Below, one piece after another: positions 35,621-45,049 of a DNA stretch of 64,000 nt. Within the stretch, counting starts at the first letter, position 1; each line of letters opens with the position of its first letter. The notes beneath the pieces are model-generated. The model made no database searches and was not told where the DNA came from. It saw only the letters and a program-made list of their open reading frames with translations. Where the stretch lies: positions 1,612,001-1,676,000 of the forward strand of contig JAHLMK010000010.1 in assembly GCA_019915135.1 (NCBI GenBank), given 5' to 3'. A program made the position numbers and the translations under genes. This DNA comes from Strobilurus pachycystidiatus. Its lineage: Eukaryota; Basidiomycota; Agaricomycetes; Agaricales; Physalacriaceae.

Positions 35621-35735
35621 TTCTCCAATTATTTCATTCTTCGTTCTCTTCGTTTCCCTCTTTTTTTTCCTCCCCATTTCCCCTCTTGCTCACTCTCACT
35701 TCCAGCAAACGACCCCCTCCTGTACGTCTCCTCTT

Positions 35736-36089
35736 TCATATTGGAACACTCGGCGTGGGGTGTTGTTCTAGCGCTTGGAAGGATGGCGAGGTGGCGGATG
35801 AGAAGGAGTATGAGGAGTGTGGGACGAACGAGGAGGCGGTGGAGGAGTAGTGATGGTGTGATGAAGATGATGCGGACGGGGACAAGATTGGGACGCGCCG
35901 GATCGATGACGGCCCGTGGTGCGTTGGCTGCGAGAGCGGATCCGAGGGTAGTCCGATGAGGTCGTCGCGGCGCAGGGATTCGAGCACGGTCAAGAGCGAC
36001 GGGTCACGCATGTACACTCCGTTGTCGTTTGCGTCGTGGTCGCCGCCGCCGCCAGGGGAGGGCGTCTGGGCAGAGGTCTTTGAAGGCAT
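35736..36089 (-). pseudogene. Collapsed copy of the CCDC6-like gene
   Basis: Still open (117 codons) but internally deleted. The N-terminus MPSKTSAQTPSPGGGG matches the intact gene. It then jumps to NDNGVYMRDPSLLTVLESLRR, deleting the conserved DUF2046 core. Next it jumps to DLIGLPSDPLSQPTHH and SSIRRVPI, deleting the second coiled coil and intron 2. The C-terminus is replaced by junction DNA. The deletions keep the frame, so a short product is possible, but every conserved domain is gone. Confidence 0.8.
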
Positions 36090-36790
36090 CCGCCGAAATC
36101 ACAACTTGTTCTTTGTGGTGGAAAGTGGGCAAGCAACAATGGTAGTTGCCGGGGTTTACGTAGCGATCAAGACGGCCCGGCGAACGTGGTACGCCTCATC
36201 GAATTTCGCAACCCTCCGAGGAAGTATATTGAAAGACAAGATGCATCAAACATAATCCGAGTCGAAGATGGCTTAGCATTTGCACGTAAGTTTCACTTCT
36301 CATGTCCCTAATAGACCAATCTGACGACGTGGTACTAGCCTCGCCGCTCGGCGCTCGCACCTCGCAGCCCTTTCAGAGGGACCCATCCTCGTCTTCATGC
36401 CATTCAGAGAACCACTGCGCGCCCGCGGCGCCAGCATCCGGGTAATCTCCGTCATGATAAGACTGGACTCCTCTTTCCCGTCGGTCCGCACGGAGACCAC
36501 AGCGAGTCATTGCGGCCGAGTAACATATCGCGTTGGTAAGTTGCTGTGTTGCAGCAAATCTAATTGATTGGATCAACGACGCGACCTCCCAGTGCACGCA
36601 GATCAATGAGACGTCCCACGGTACCTGAACGCTTTGGGGCGACGATCAGTCAGCTTTGGTTATAAGAACGCACTGAACAATGGTCTAAGCGTCTCATCAG
36701 CACAACCTTCCTACCGCTCCCGATATATGCAGCACTCAGCCTACTCTTCGCACCTTCAAACCAATCAAACCAACCCCAGAGATGTGCACT
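36090..36790. repeat. Duplicated upstream region of the CCDC6-like gene
   Basis: Alignable with 27340-28250 in the same orientation, as listed there. It is shorter by about 200 bp through deletions. Confidence 0.7.
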
Positions 36791-37295
36791 TTTGCGGCGA
36801 CCATAATCTTGGTCTACACTTGCAGACACCACGAGCCAGTGCACACGAGCATGCGGGTGGGTACTGCTGCTCATCCCCTCTTCCAGGGACTCAGACTCAT
36901 ATGCCTTAGACCTCAGACTGTGGAAGCCCGTACTGTACAGAAAGTCAAAATCATTTCAACCAACCGCACCATTGTTACGCCACATGCGATGTGTTCGTTC
37001 TTTGCTCATTATCAGCTACTGACCTGACCAACTTACTTCTCGATAGACCAATTCCACAGGGCCAGGCGGATCGCTTTGTCGAGCACTGGTGCCCGACATG
37101 TCTTAGTAACCGGCAGGCAGTGCGAAGGCAATATTCATTGAGAAATGACCACATTTGACTCCGGATTTGTGTCCAGACGACCGACGTAGGCAGTGGACAC
37201 CATGGATGTAGTTGACGCGGCGTTTCAGAAAAGTTCCCTTCACCTGTTCTCCACGGACTATGCCATTCTTACACCATCCAGTTCTACCGGACCGT
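36791..37295. other. Intergenic, nothing recognised
   Basis: About 500 bp; no motif or repeat identified. Confidence 0.45.
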
Positions 37296-39051
37296 CTATC
37301 TTTCTGTGTCACTACCTGAAAGTAAACATTTTACTTTGCTACTACACACAACCGCGGCCCGTTTCGTCAACTCGTGAGATTGGAACCTGACGGCGCATAC
37401 GCAGACGAGACGAGACGAATATCTCCCGTGAATATCACTGGTCGCCACGTAAGGGAAGAATCCTGTGGTCTGAAGTTTGGGCACGTCAGACGTCACGCTG
37501 CCAGCATTCAATTCGAGATACGTACTGCACAGCTTGAGACTCGCCGCTTTTCCTGTGAGACCTCGCCACCGACTTAGCAATGCCAAAGGCTCGCAATGAT
37601 TGGCATTGGGCATTGCTGAAGGGCACCCGTCCCACTCCGTTGCGACAGCGAGACTTCGGAGGTTGCGGTGTCTAGTGAGGTTCAGCATTGCCTCGACAAT
37701 GTCGACTGCAAACCTGTCGTGATCATGGTCGAGCGGAACATCGCCCACACAGGTGATATGAAGTACCAGCAAGTTGGGAAACTGCGTGTCCACGTTCGCA
37801 GTCAGTGTTCGAATGTGCAACAACAGCTCCCCTATCGGCCCTGAAACATCGAGAACTTCGAGCTGCGGCAGGAATTTGGAGGTGAAGATCATCATCATGT
37901 AGCTCCCAGAGCCGGAGGAGCTTGAGTCGACTACATTCTAAACGGCGCAACAGTTGATGTTGCTCCCCGGGAATGTGAACGTCGTTAAGAAAGCAGGTGA
38001 GCATTTCCAAGTTTGGAAGAATGAGTTTTCCGAGCTGAGCCTTGGGCTGATTGGCGATGACGCACTCGAGCTTTTCGTGAACACTGGATGTCGACGATAT
38101 CTGCTCCGGATCGATGTCCCACGGTGCGTCCGGTCCAATGCTCACAACCAAAAATGAGACAAGGTTGGGGATGCAGAGATGTGCGGCCGAAGCCGCATGC
38201 ACAAAAAGCTCCTTGTCCTTGCAATTGAAGAGGTAATGTAGGACAGAGGTAGGTGGAGAAACATGCTGGGTGCTCAGACCGTGAGTGGCACGATGGTCGG
38301 GTAAGACAAAGACTACTTACGTAACAAATGACAATGAGTACTCGCGGACTATTTTATCTCGTATCTACTCTGCTCTGTCTGTGTCCCTAGGGCCTCTGTA
38401 CCCACCGTACTTTGAGAGATTCTTCCACGGAAGGACGAAAGGAATATTGATTACCACTTGCGCAAACTTGAGTAAGTGAGCGTCGCGAAATAATGAAGTG
38501 GGGATGGAATCATAGATATCTGGGGGACCCAGGGGTTCGTAGGCACGTAGATTATCAGAAAGTATGATCTCGTGAAGAGCGTCAAAGCATGGTTGAAGGG
38601 ATGAGAGCAGGAAGACCATGAGGGTCGGAGGCAGATGGATGTCCACACGTTCCCATCTATATGCCTCGTCGGCAAGATGCTGTAGAGCTTGGAACAGGAG
38701 CGTCCCCTGGGACGGTGCTAACGCGGATATCTGCGTGCATTCGATATGGATCTCGAGGGTAAAGGAAAGTGGATGATTACGACTCCGTCTCAGCATCCTG
38801 GAAAGGAGCGCCATCTTGGGTACTTCGAAGGGCTCCCTCACGATGAGACTCCAGGATGCCCAGGGAGCGGAGCACGAGTCAATTGCCCCCTTCCAGTAGG
38901 AACAAACTTGCGTGGAGCACCATGGAGTGGCAGCGTCACTACCGACCTGGAAGGGGTGCTCCTGCGCCAGATAGATAATGTCGAGGAGCGTCTCAGTCGG
39001 AATCTTGCTAATGGGGGATGGTGATCCAACGTCTGTTGTAAGGTCGTCCAT
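37296..39051 (-). CDS. F-box protein (multi-exon)
   Basis: First exon 39051 to about 38390: ISKIPTETLLDIIYLAQ with TPWCSTQVCSYWKGAIDSCS, the F-box at residues 14-62, then LPPTLMVFLLSSLQPCFDALHEI and LPFVLPW-like leucine-rich segments (here INIPFVLPWKNLSKY). A second exon from about 38290 has VLHYLFNCKDKELFVHAASA, IPNLVSFLVVSIGP, LGKLILPNLEMLTCFL. The third, from about 37910, has FLPQLEVLDVSGPIGELL, FPNLLVLHITC and MLNLTRHRNLRSLAVA. The second-to-third join needs a 49-nt intron (donor GTTGCG near 37951) or reflects a frameshift. Likely an SCF adaptor. C-terminal residues after about 37650 are less convincing. Confidence 0.6.
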
Positions 39052-39469
39052 GACTCAAGGAAAGAATCAGTATGAGGCACTGGCGCAAGGAAACGCTTAG
39101 CGCCCACCTACTAATGGAAGGACAATAAAGAGACATTTGTCCCTGATTGATAGACTCGCACGATGGAGTGACAGTCATGTGGGTATCTGAATCCACTGAC
39201 AGGGTGTAATCGTGGGTCCAGCCATCCAACAGCACGCCGTGTCTCCCAGAGTTTTTGTCGCCGATGTACTCCCGGAGTTACCGACCAGTAAGAAATAGGC
39301 TGGGGATCGCGAATGCACCTAGGAACAAGGAGCGAGGAGAGATAGAAGGAAGACTTGATCAAAAGTTCAAGACGACGATGCCAAACATGACACGTAATCA
39401 CGAGATCATTGGTTCCTGCGACCGCATTTTTATAATACTTAGCAGTTGTGTGTCTGGCCAACGTCCGGC
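39052..39469. other. Intergenic with a relic shared with 23.1 kb
   Basis: Positions 39340-39425 are the inverse of 23096-23175 (shared CATTTGGCATC/CATGTTTGGCATCG and TTTGATCAAG). Otherwise nothing recognised. Confidence 0.5.
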
Positions 39470-39935
39470 GATCTTGTGGAGTCTGTCGATCTTCCCTCCG
39501 AGATCATGTTCCTGATCCTACATCCCAGGAGAATCGAATTCTATGCAGTGTCTGTCTCGCCGGTAACAAGCGCCTCATCCGACGCTTGACTTACCGATAG
39601 CTCATTCTACATCGTCTGCGGTGGAGTCAGATGTATCAGTGATTCCTCCCTATTTCTGAAGACACACATTCAAATCCTTCCTTGCCGAGCGACTACCGTA
39701 GCTCATACATGTCCTTCGCGCGACTATCTTCTCCCAGAGTACTTCACGGGATGATTTCAGCCCTGAGAGTTGTTGCACGGCCAACTTTCTCTTGCGTTGC
39801 CTACTCGACTGACCGAATGTCAATATCCTCACACTTAGGACATGCGCATTCGAAATTGTATCTGCCTTTCGGCAAGGCGCCATCGGGTGAAGCACCTAGT
39901 CCAGATGGTACCCATCCCGCTCATTTGTGTCTAGT
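39470..39935 (+). pseudogene. Broken copy of the F-box gene at 21.3-22.7 kb
   Basis: Plus strand, matching only exon 1 of the intact gene. LPSEIMFLIL corresponds to FPSEILSLIL, and LCSVCLAGNKRL to LCNVCLAGNKRL. RRLTYR, a stop, then LILHRLRWSQMYQ and another stop correspond to RRLTYRQLILPRLRWSEMYPK. Similarity goes on, with deletions and shifts, through about 39935 (antisense frame 39650-39895 parallels 22150-22440). No downstream exons are present. Confidence 0.85.
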
Positions 39936-40215
39936 GATCTGCTGGCTCTTACTCAAGTAGGACTGAGCAAATCTGGAGCAGAGGGACTATTTTGCTCAAG
40001 TTCTTATGTGTTCTCTCTGTGGGCAATGCAGCATGGATGGCTCACAGCCCCGTTTCATTCAGGGCTTACCTCGAGGCAAGATATGCACTGCCCGTTGAGA
40101 TGTTACGACGTCCCAAAACGGATTCCGGGATGGGTATATAAAGAGGGCCAAAACTGGGGAGGCATCAAACAGTACTCGATCGACCACCTCACCATCCAAA
40201 CGCACCTCACCACAA
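39936..40215. promoter_or_regulatory. Promoter of the 40.2-kb gene
   Basis: A TATA box (GTATATAAAGAGGGCC) at about 40134, roughly 80 bp before the ATG, as in the other unassigned genes of this part. Confidence 0.55.
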
Positions 40216-41010
40216 ATGCATCCCGAGCATCACACACTTGTCAATGATGAGCTTCAAGTTGACGACATCATGACGTCTCATTTTCGAAGCGAGGATGTGG
40301 AACTCACTGAGGACATCTCGAGTGCGGCCTTCATGGACGAAAAAAACATAAACGAACATCTGAACGGAGTCAACGTGTTGAACGGGGCCCTCTTATGGAG
40401 GGGCACATCCACATCCACGACAGTCACGCGCCTCCCACGGCACGACCCTCGATCGAAAGATATCAAGTTCTACATCGATGACGGTTCCGGCACGGTGGTC
40501 ACTTACAATATTAGTGGTCCAGACTGGGGCAACAATCCGTGTCTCGAGGTCAGATATGTGAAGCTCGTCAATGGGACGCGACATCCTGAGCAATCGGTGA
40601 CTTTCGACAAGCTACACTATGCAACAACAGACTGGTATAAGAAGTTCTTCATGGAATGCGGCGCTCATGAGGAAGGCATCGACTGGTCCGTGGAGTACTT
40701 CGCCAAAGATCTGGACCAGCTCTACTGGGACAATGGCACATTGTCGTGGGGGCCAGGCTTCACCGACACTGTTACCACTGTACAGCACCACAACAAGCAC
40801 TTGGAAATCTCCTTCCAGGACTCTGAGCGTGCGTCGGTGACCTATCACATCGATGCTTCGAACTCGAAGGTGGAAGGCATCCAGTGGCTCGAGGTCCGGT
40901 ACAAGAAAATACTCGATCAGATTGAGCTTGTGGAGTACTCTGTACGCTTCTCTATAGACGAGAGTGCCAAGGCAAAGGCGTGGTCTACTAAGTTTCTAAA
41001 GCATAGTTAG
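40216..41010 (+). CDS. Unassigned protein with two ~85-residue internal repeats
   Basis: Intronless, 264 aa, not recognised. The last two thirds consist of two related units. Unit 1 (residues about 60-147) has LLWRGTSTSTTVTRL, DIKFYIDDGSGTVVTYNI, CLEVRYVKLVNG, HPEQSVTFDK and WYKKF. Unit 2 (about 176-262) has LSWGPGFTDTVTTV, HLEISFQDSERASVTYHI, WLEVRYKKILDQ, LVEYSVRFSI and WSTKF. The pattern of alternating hydrophobics suggests a beta-sandwich-like module. No signal peptide or membrane helix. It has a TATA box about 80 bp upstream. The start is the first ATG after the TATA box; a later Met at residue 19 is possible. Confidence 0.6.
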   Translation: MHPEHHTLVNDELQVDDIMTSHFRSEDVELTEDISSAAFMDEKNINEHLNGVNVLNGALLWRGTSTSTTVTRLPRHDPRSKDIKFYIDDGSGTVVTYNISGPDWGNNPCLEVRYVKLVNGTRHPEQSVTFDKLHYATTDWYKKFFMECGAHEEGIDWSVEYFAKDLDQLYWDNGTLSWGPGFTDTVTTVQHHNKHLEISFQDSERASVTYHIDASNSKVEGIQWLEVRYKKILDQIELVEYSVRFSIDESAKAKAWSTKFLKHS

Positions 41011-41424
41011 CATAAATCATCACACTGTCTACATAAGTGACTGACATAATCTCAAAGTATCATAGAGCCGTTTCCGATGAATCCGATCAGCAATGTCCCT
41101 TCACAAAATGTCAGTAGTTCTGGGCCTGTCGAAGTTGTCGGACAAGATATTAAAAGTATGCATCGTGAGCGCGCAGGAAGAAAATAATTGACATCAGAGG
41201 ATAAACCATGGACCATGGTCCATAGCTACTGTCCGATACTCCGAGTCGTTGTCGACCGTAAGCGCTTCCCACGCTGAATCTAGAAGGGAAGGGTTACTAG
41301 ATGGAGGGCTCACCCCAGAGCTGCGCCACCCAGAGACAATCCTTTTCAGCGACCACGCATCTTCAATTTGTGCTCGCCGGACAATGTACGTGGCAAAGAC
41401 CTTTTGCGAAGTCGTGGCGCGAAA
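41011..41424. other. Intergenic, nothing recognised
   Basis: 3' flank of the preceding gene; a minus frame 41194-41481 is open but unrecognised. Confidence 0.4.
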
Positions 41425-42710
41425 CGTAGGCCTGAGGTCTGTTAGGGCTGGAGGTAGACATGAAATCAGGGATAAAGTCAAGGAGACTATATACGTGACG
41501 CCTCACATTTCGGATGCGCCTGATTGACCGTGAGAGGGTAATTGATACCAGCGATGAATTATCAAGCACCAAGAGTCCAATTTCCGGGTACAAAACTACG
41601 AGGAGCAACTGAAAATCAGAGGTCGTGAGTCTTGTCAAAGTCCAACTCACTGTACGGACTGTGAGAGGCCGGCCGACACGTAGCGTTGCGCCACGGTTCA
41701 CCCAGTCACAGAGTTTTGCATTAGTGGTGGAATCGTGCTGCCCCACGGATCAATTTAATCATAGAATGTTGAGGAGTCGCGAGTCTGGAAACGCCCGGCC
41801 GGTGTTCAGAGAGCACAGAAAGACGATAGTCGAAGTAAGAAGGCAAGTCGCGGTCCGTGAGAAAAGTGATTTCAAACTCCGAAGCTCCGCTACTGCTCTT
41901 CGAAACTTCGTTCGACACTGGTGTCTGATATTGATTCTTACTGCTCGTAGTTCCGTCTGCGATATGGTGCAGTATAGTACAAATGATATGAGCTTTTTTC
42001 CCAAGCTATGGATTTACGTTGACTGCTTCCAGCACTCGCGGCTCGCCACAGTCGAGTCATGTACAGCGACATTCATGCCTCGTGCAGGAGAACTAGCGTC
42101 TTCTTTGATGTGGAGAGTTGATGGCAGAAGGCGCTAGGACTCGGGTTGATGGGCAACAGTGGCCTCGAGGATGAGAATGATGTGGTTGATGCGGCATCGT
42201 GACGCAGAGTTTCGACGTGAGGTCTGTTAGTGCTGGGTGTGGACACTCAGGCAGAGAAAAGTTGAGAGAGACCCTACGTGATGATCAATGTTCTGGATGA
42301 GCCTGACTGATGTGAGAGGACGATTGAAGCCAGCGATAAATATCCAACACCAAGAGTGCGATTTCTAAACACATGACCACGGAGAGCGACGTTGGAGTCA
42401 CATCTCGCGAGTCGGGTCAAAAATAACTCACGGTACGGACTTTGAGAAGCCGGTCGAGATGTGGCGTTGCGCCACGGTCCACCCAGCCACGAAGTTTCAC
42501 ATCAGTAGTCGAATAGTGCTGCCTCGTAGATTCACTCAATCATATCATGTTGAGAAGTCGAAAGCTTGGGAACGCCCATCCGGCGATCAGATAGCACAGA
42601 AAGACGACAGTCGAAGTAAGGAGTCAAGTTGCGGCCCGTGGGAAAAATGATTTCAAACTCCGAAACTCCGCTACTTTCCGTGTCTCACTGCTTCTTACCG
42701 TTCGTAGTGC
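41425..42710. repeat. Direct duplication of a ~500-bp block (41425-41950 and 42215-42710)
   Basis: The blocks share, in order: GAGGTCTGTTAG, GAGAGG, CACCAAGAGT, TCACNGTACGGACT, GCGTTGCGCCACGG, AGCACAGAAAGACGA, TCGAAGTAAG and TTTCAAACTCCGAA. On the minus strand both contain an exon-like piece (STTNAKLCDWVNRGAT and STTDVKLRGWVDRGAT) ending VRT and followed by a GTGAGT donor, so they are probably two relics, or exons, of one unknown gene family. The block ends with the dispersed terminal-repeat motif at 41830 and 42610. Confidence 0.75.
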
Positions 42711-42904
42711 TGCCTGCGGCAAGATAATAGGTACTATTTGGACTCCTCCTGCGCTTACTACTCATAGCAAGGCGCCCGGGTGCCGATATGTAGGAGAACT
42801 GAGTGGGTGGGACTGCGCTCAACTCTTCCGGTGCTGGTGTCCACTATCAGGCTGTTGGTCAGCATGCGTCGAGTTTTGAGTATGAATGAGATCACATAGA
42901 TTGA

Positions 42905-43060
42905 GAGTATCAAGTACAGGAAACACTTGTCTATGGAAGCAAACGGAAGGAAATTCGAAGATATCTAAGTACAGGAAACACTTGTCTATGGGAGCAAACA
43001 AAAAAAAAAATCCAAGTTATCTAAGTACAGAAAACACTTGTCCGTTCAAGCGAACGAAAT
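42905..43060. repeat. Tandem repeat, period about 55 bp, three copies
   Basis: AAGTACAGGAAACACTTGTC starts at about 42912 and 42967, and AAGTACAGAAAACACTTGTC at 43023. Each is followed by a degenerate AAGC(A/G)AAC stretch. Copy 2 contains an A11 run. The array ends within the 3' end of the minus-strand gene at 43060. Confidence 0.9.
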
Positions 43061-43398
43061 CAAAATGGCGCGGCGTATATCTCGGAGTCTTCCTCAATAG
43101 ACAAGCTTGGCTGCCCAGCTACATTCCAGGATCCGGCCACGAACTCCTGGATAGCATTCCAGATCACTGGAAACAGCGGGTCGTGTTGGGGCCAATCCCA
43201 ATTCGTTTGGTTCATGCGAACTCTCAACCTGTCGGGGTTGGGCCTGAAGAGAATTCGGATAGTGATCCTTCGATTTGTGCTGGCCTCATGGGCATAGAAG
43301 CCGACTACGTCGGGAGAAACCATTTTCATAGCAAGCCTAAAGTTCGCGAGTTGGTTGATCGCCTTGACGACAACGCCTGTTAGCTGGGCCTCGGACAT
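43060..43398 (-). CDS. Unassigned small protein, paralogue of the 44.5-kb gene
   Basis: Intronless, 112 aa. It resembles the product of 44475-44738. Both start MS and share an early alanine-rich helix (AINQLANFRLA / ALNAVATQTVL), a V(I/V)(E/G)F(P/Y)AH segment (DVVGFYAHEAS / SVIEFPAHVAA), N followed by four to eight residues and a beta strand, and the C-terminal pattern DPLFPVIWNAIQEFV / DELFETIWARIRGVL. No known family, signal peptide or membrane helix. A TATA box (minus strand TATATAAAGGG) lies about 115 bp upstream, and a 13-bp tandem repeat lies about 200 bp upstream. Confidence 0.55.
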   Translation of the reverse strand: MSEAQLTGVVVKAINQLANFRLAMKMVSPDVVGFYAHEASTNRRITIRILFRPNPDRLRVRMNQTNWDWPQHDPLFPVIWNAIQEFVAGSWNVAGQPSLSIEEDSEIYAAPF

Positions 43399-43597
43399 AG
43401 TGATGTTTGGAGATGAATGGATGAGATGGTTGTTTGGACAGGTGTAGGTGGTGAAGAGAGCACAATAGGTGTTTGGTCTGCTGCTGATGTCTGTTCAGCG
43501 ACTTCTTCATACCCTTTATATACGTTCTACTGTCTCCCTTTTTGGCCAGAGGGATCCAGAAGTCACGCGCCGGCCGCACTGCTCTCTGTGGGCCAAT

Positions 43598-43647
43598 TTG
43601 ATGTGGAGAATTGATGTGGAGAATTGATGTGAAGAATTGATGTGTAA
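43598..43647. repeat. 13-bp tandem repeat TTGATGTGGAGAA, nearly four copies
   Basis: Units start at 43598, 43611, 43624 and 43637, the last incomplete. The unit equals the left half of the bipartite motif found elsewhere in this region. Confidence 0.9.
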
Positions 43648-43799
43648 CTGGTGGCGGGCAGAGCATTTTGTCGATCCTCCACGCACATCGCGTCCTTTAT
43701 GTCACGTATTGAGCTTGAACATACAATGGTCATTATACAGAGCCGTTATGACTGTAAAGGGATTAGAAAGAGAAAAAATAGAGCACGCTTCACCACAAT

Positions 43800-44282
43800 G
43801 CGCCACATATTCCACATCAACTGCATCGGTCCGGGTATCGCCTGGATGAAATGAGCGTGGGGATTTGATGTGGAGCCTGGGGCGTGTAGAGCACGGACTC
43901 ATCACTCATGCACATTGGGTCCTCTATAATGCAGGTTTGCCTTCATATACGATGATATAGAGGCAGCGTTATGATAGCCGCAGCTCAAGTACGAATATGG
44001 AGAGTAAGCCTGAACACGCACTATTCTCCACATGAACGGCATCGGTCTGTGCTCAATATTTCCCCGCGAACGTCGCCGGCGTGACTCGGACTGATGTGTC
44101 TGATGTGGAGAATGTGGCGCAGTCCGGTAAATCGTGGTCAACTCCTCATATTCCCTATTGACATGACCCTGGACTGTCATAGTACCATGAAAACGCACAA
44201 TCGGCAGGATAGAGAGCCAATGCGCGTAGAGAAGCGACAAAGTGCTCTTCACGACCGTCGACGCCACAAGTTCCACATCAAA
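43800..44282. promoter_or_regulatory. Bipartite motif TTGATGTGGA-N4/5-TGGCGC, three copies
   Basis: Copies at 43800-43820 (inverse), 44101-44120 (direct) and 44261-44282 (inverse, one mismatch). More copies are at 47379-47400, 47541-47561 and 59044-59062. Spacing and sequence are well kept while flanks differ, which suggests a protein-binding site or a conserved promoter block. Confidence 0.5.
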
Positions 44283-44474
44283 TTCCCACAGTCAATTTTG
44301 ATCCACAACGCCTCGGGTCCCCAGCGTGGCCGGCGCCTAGAGTCTGTCCAAAAACGGAAGTGGAAGAAGGTTTATAAAGGGTGAGAGCCAGTCGTTGAAC
44401 GGCAGACCAAACCTACTACGCCACCTACCAGCTATCCAGCCAACCAGCCCACCCATCCACTTCACCAGCTCAGC

Positions 44475-44738
44475 ATGTCTCAGTCCTTTGACTTCCGCGC
44501 TGCCCTCAATGCCGTCGCAACCCAAACGGTTCTTTTGACACCCAAATCTCGCAGCGTAATCGAATTCCCAGCCCATGTCGCTGCGAGAAACAGCCCTACT
44601 GTTGTACACCTTTATTACACCAGCGACATGGAGTCTATTATCGTCAAGGAGGGCAACCAAGAATACACATTGCGTACCGACGATGAGCTATTCGAGACCA
44701 TCTGGGCGCGCATTCGAGGAGTGCTCGACCGAAAGTAG
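44475..44738 (+). CDS. Unassigned small protein, paralogue of the 43.1-kb gene
   Basis: Intronless, 87 aa, beginning MSQSFDFRAALNAVATQ. Secondary-structure pattern helix, two or three strands (SVIEFPAH, TVVHLYYTSD, SIIVKEGNQEYTL) and a C-terminal helix (LFETIWARIRGVL). It matches the pattern of 43060-43398(-), the divergent neighbour. No family recognised. The TATA box at about 44370 and the short leader fit the other genes in this part. The start is the first ATG after the TATA. Confidence 0.6.
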   Translation: MSQSFDFRAALNAVATQTVLLTPKSRSVIEFPAHVAARNSPTVVHLYYTSDMESIIVKEGNQEYTLRTDDELFETIWARIRGVLDRK

Positions 44739-45049
44739 AGGGTCATGTCAATCTCATTTCGCTTGCTTGAATGGACAAGTGTTCCTGTTTTTAGTATGTT
44801 CCATCTTCCTTCCGTTTGTCGTTCGTCCTCAGTAAATAGACGAGGGTCGCCTGTACCTATATGCCTTCAATTTCTATACTTTCTCATCGAAGAGAAGTTA
44901 GAACGTACTCGCCAAGTGTCGACAGACTCGCAGGTAGGGATGCGCCACAAGGCTAGGATTTTCTCCTCCATGTCGAATGCTGTAGCGACCTAGTCAGCCG
45001 CCACGCCAACAACTTGGCCGAAATGCAACGCAATGGAGATCGAGTCAAC
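44739..45049. other. Intergenic, nothing recognised
   Basis: 3' flank of the small gene; no feature seen. Confidence 0.45.

Larger units (their letters stand above)
43399..44474. promoter_or_regulatory. Divergent intergenic region between two paralogous small genes
   Basis: It carries TATA boxes for both genes (about 43514 on minus, about 44370 TTTATAAAGGG on plus), the 13-bp array at 43598, and bipartite motifs at 43800-43820, 44101-44120 and 44261-44282. Confidence 0.6.

Noticed and set aside
35294..35959. A 221-codon plus frame, apparently a large gene
   Set aside because: It runs through the broken listerin copy and then antisense through the collapsed CCDC6 copy; no domain is continuous.
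37900..37951. Certain frameshift in the F-box gene at 37.3-39.1 kb
   Set aside because: A 49-nt intron with donor GTTGCG and acceptor GGGAG restores the frame, so disruption is not proven.
42905..43060. CRISPR array
   Set aside because: Three adjoining degenerate repeats without unique spacers, in a eukaryotic setting; it is a minisatellite.
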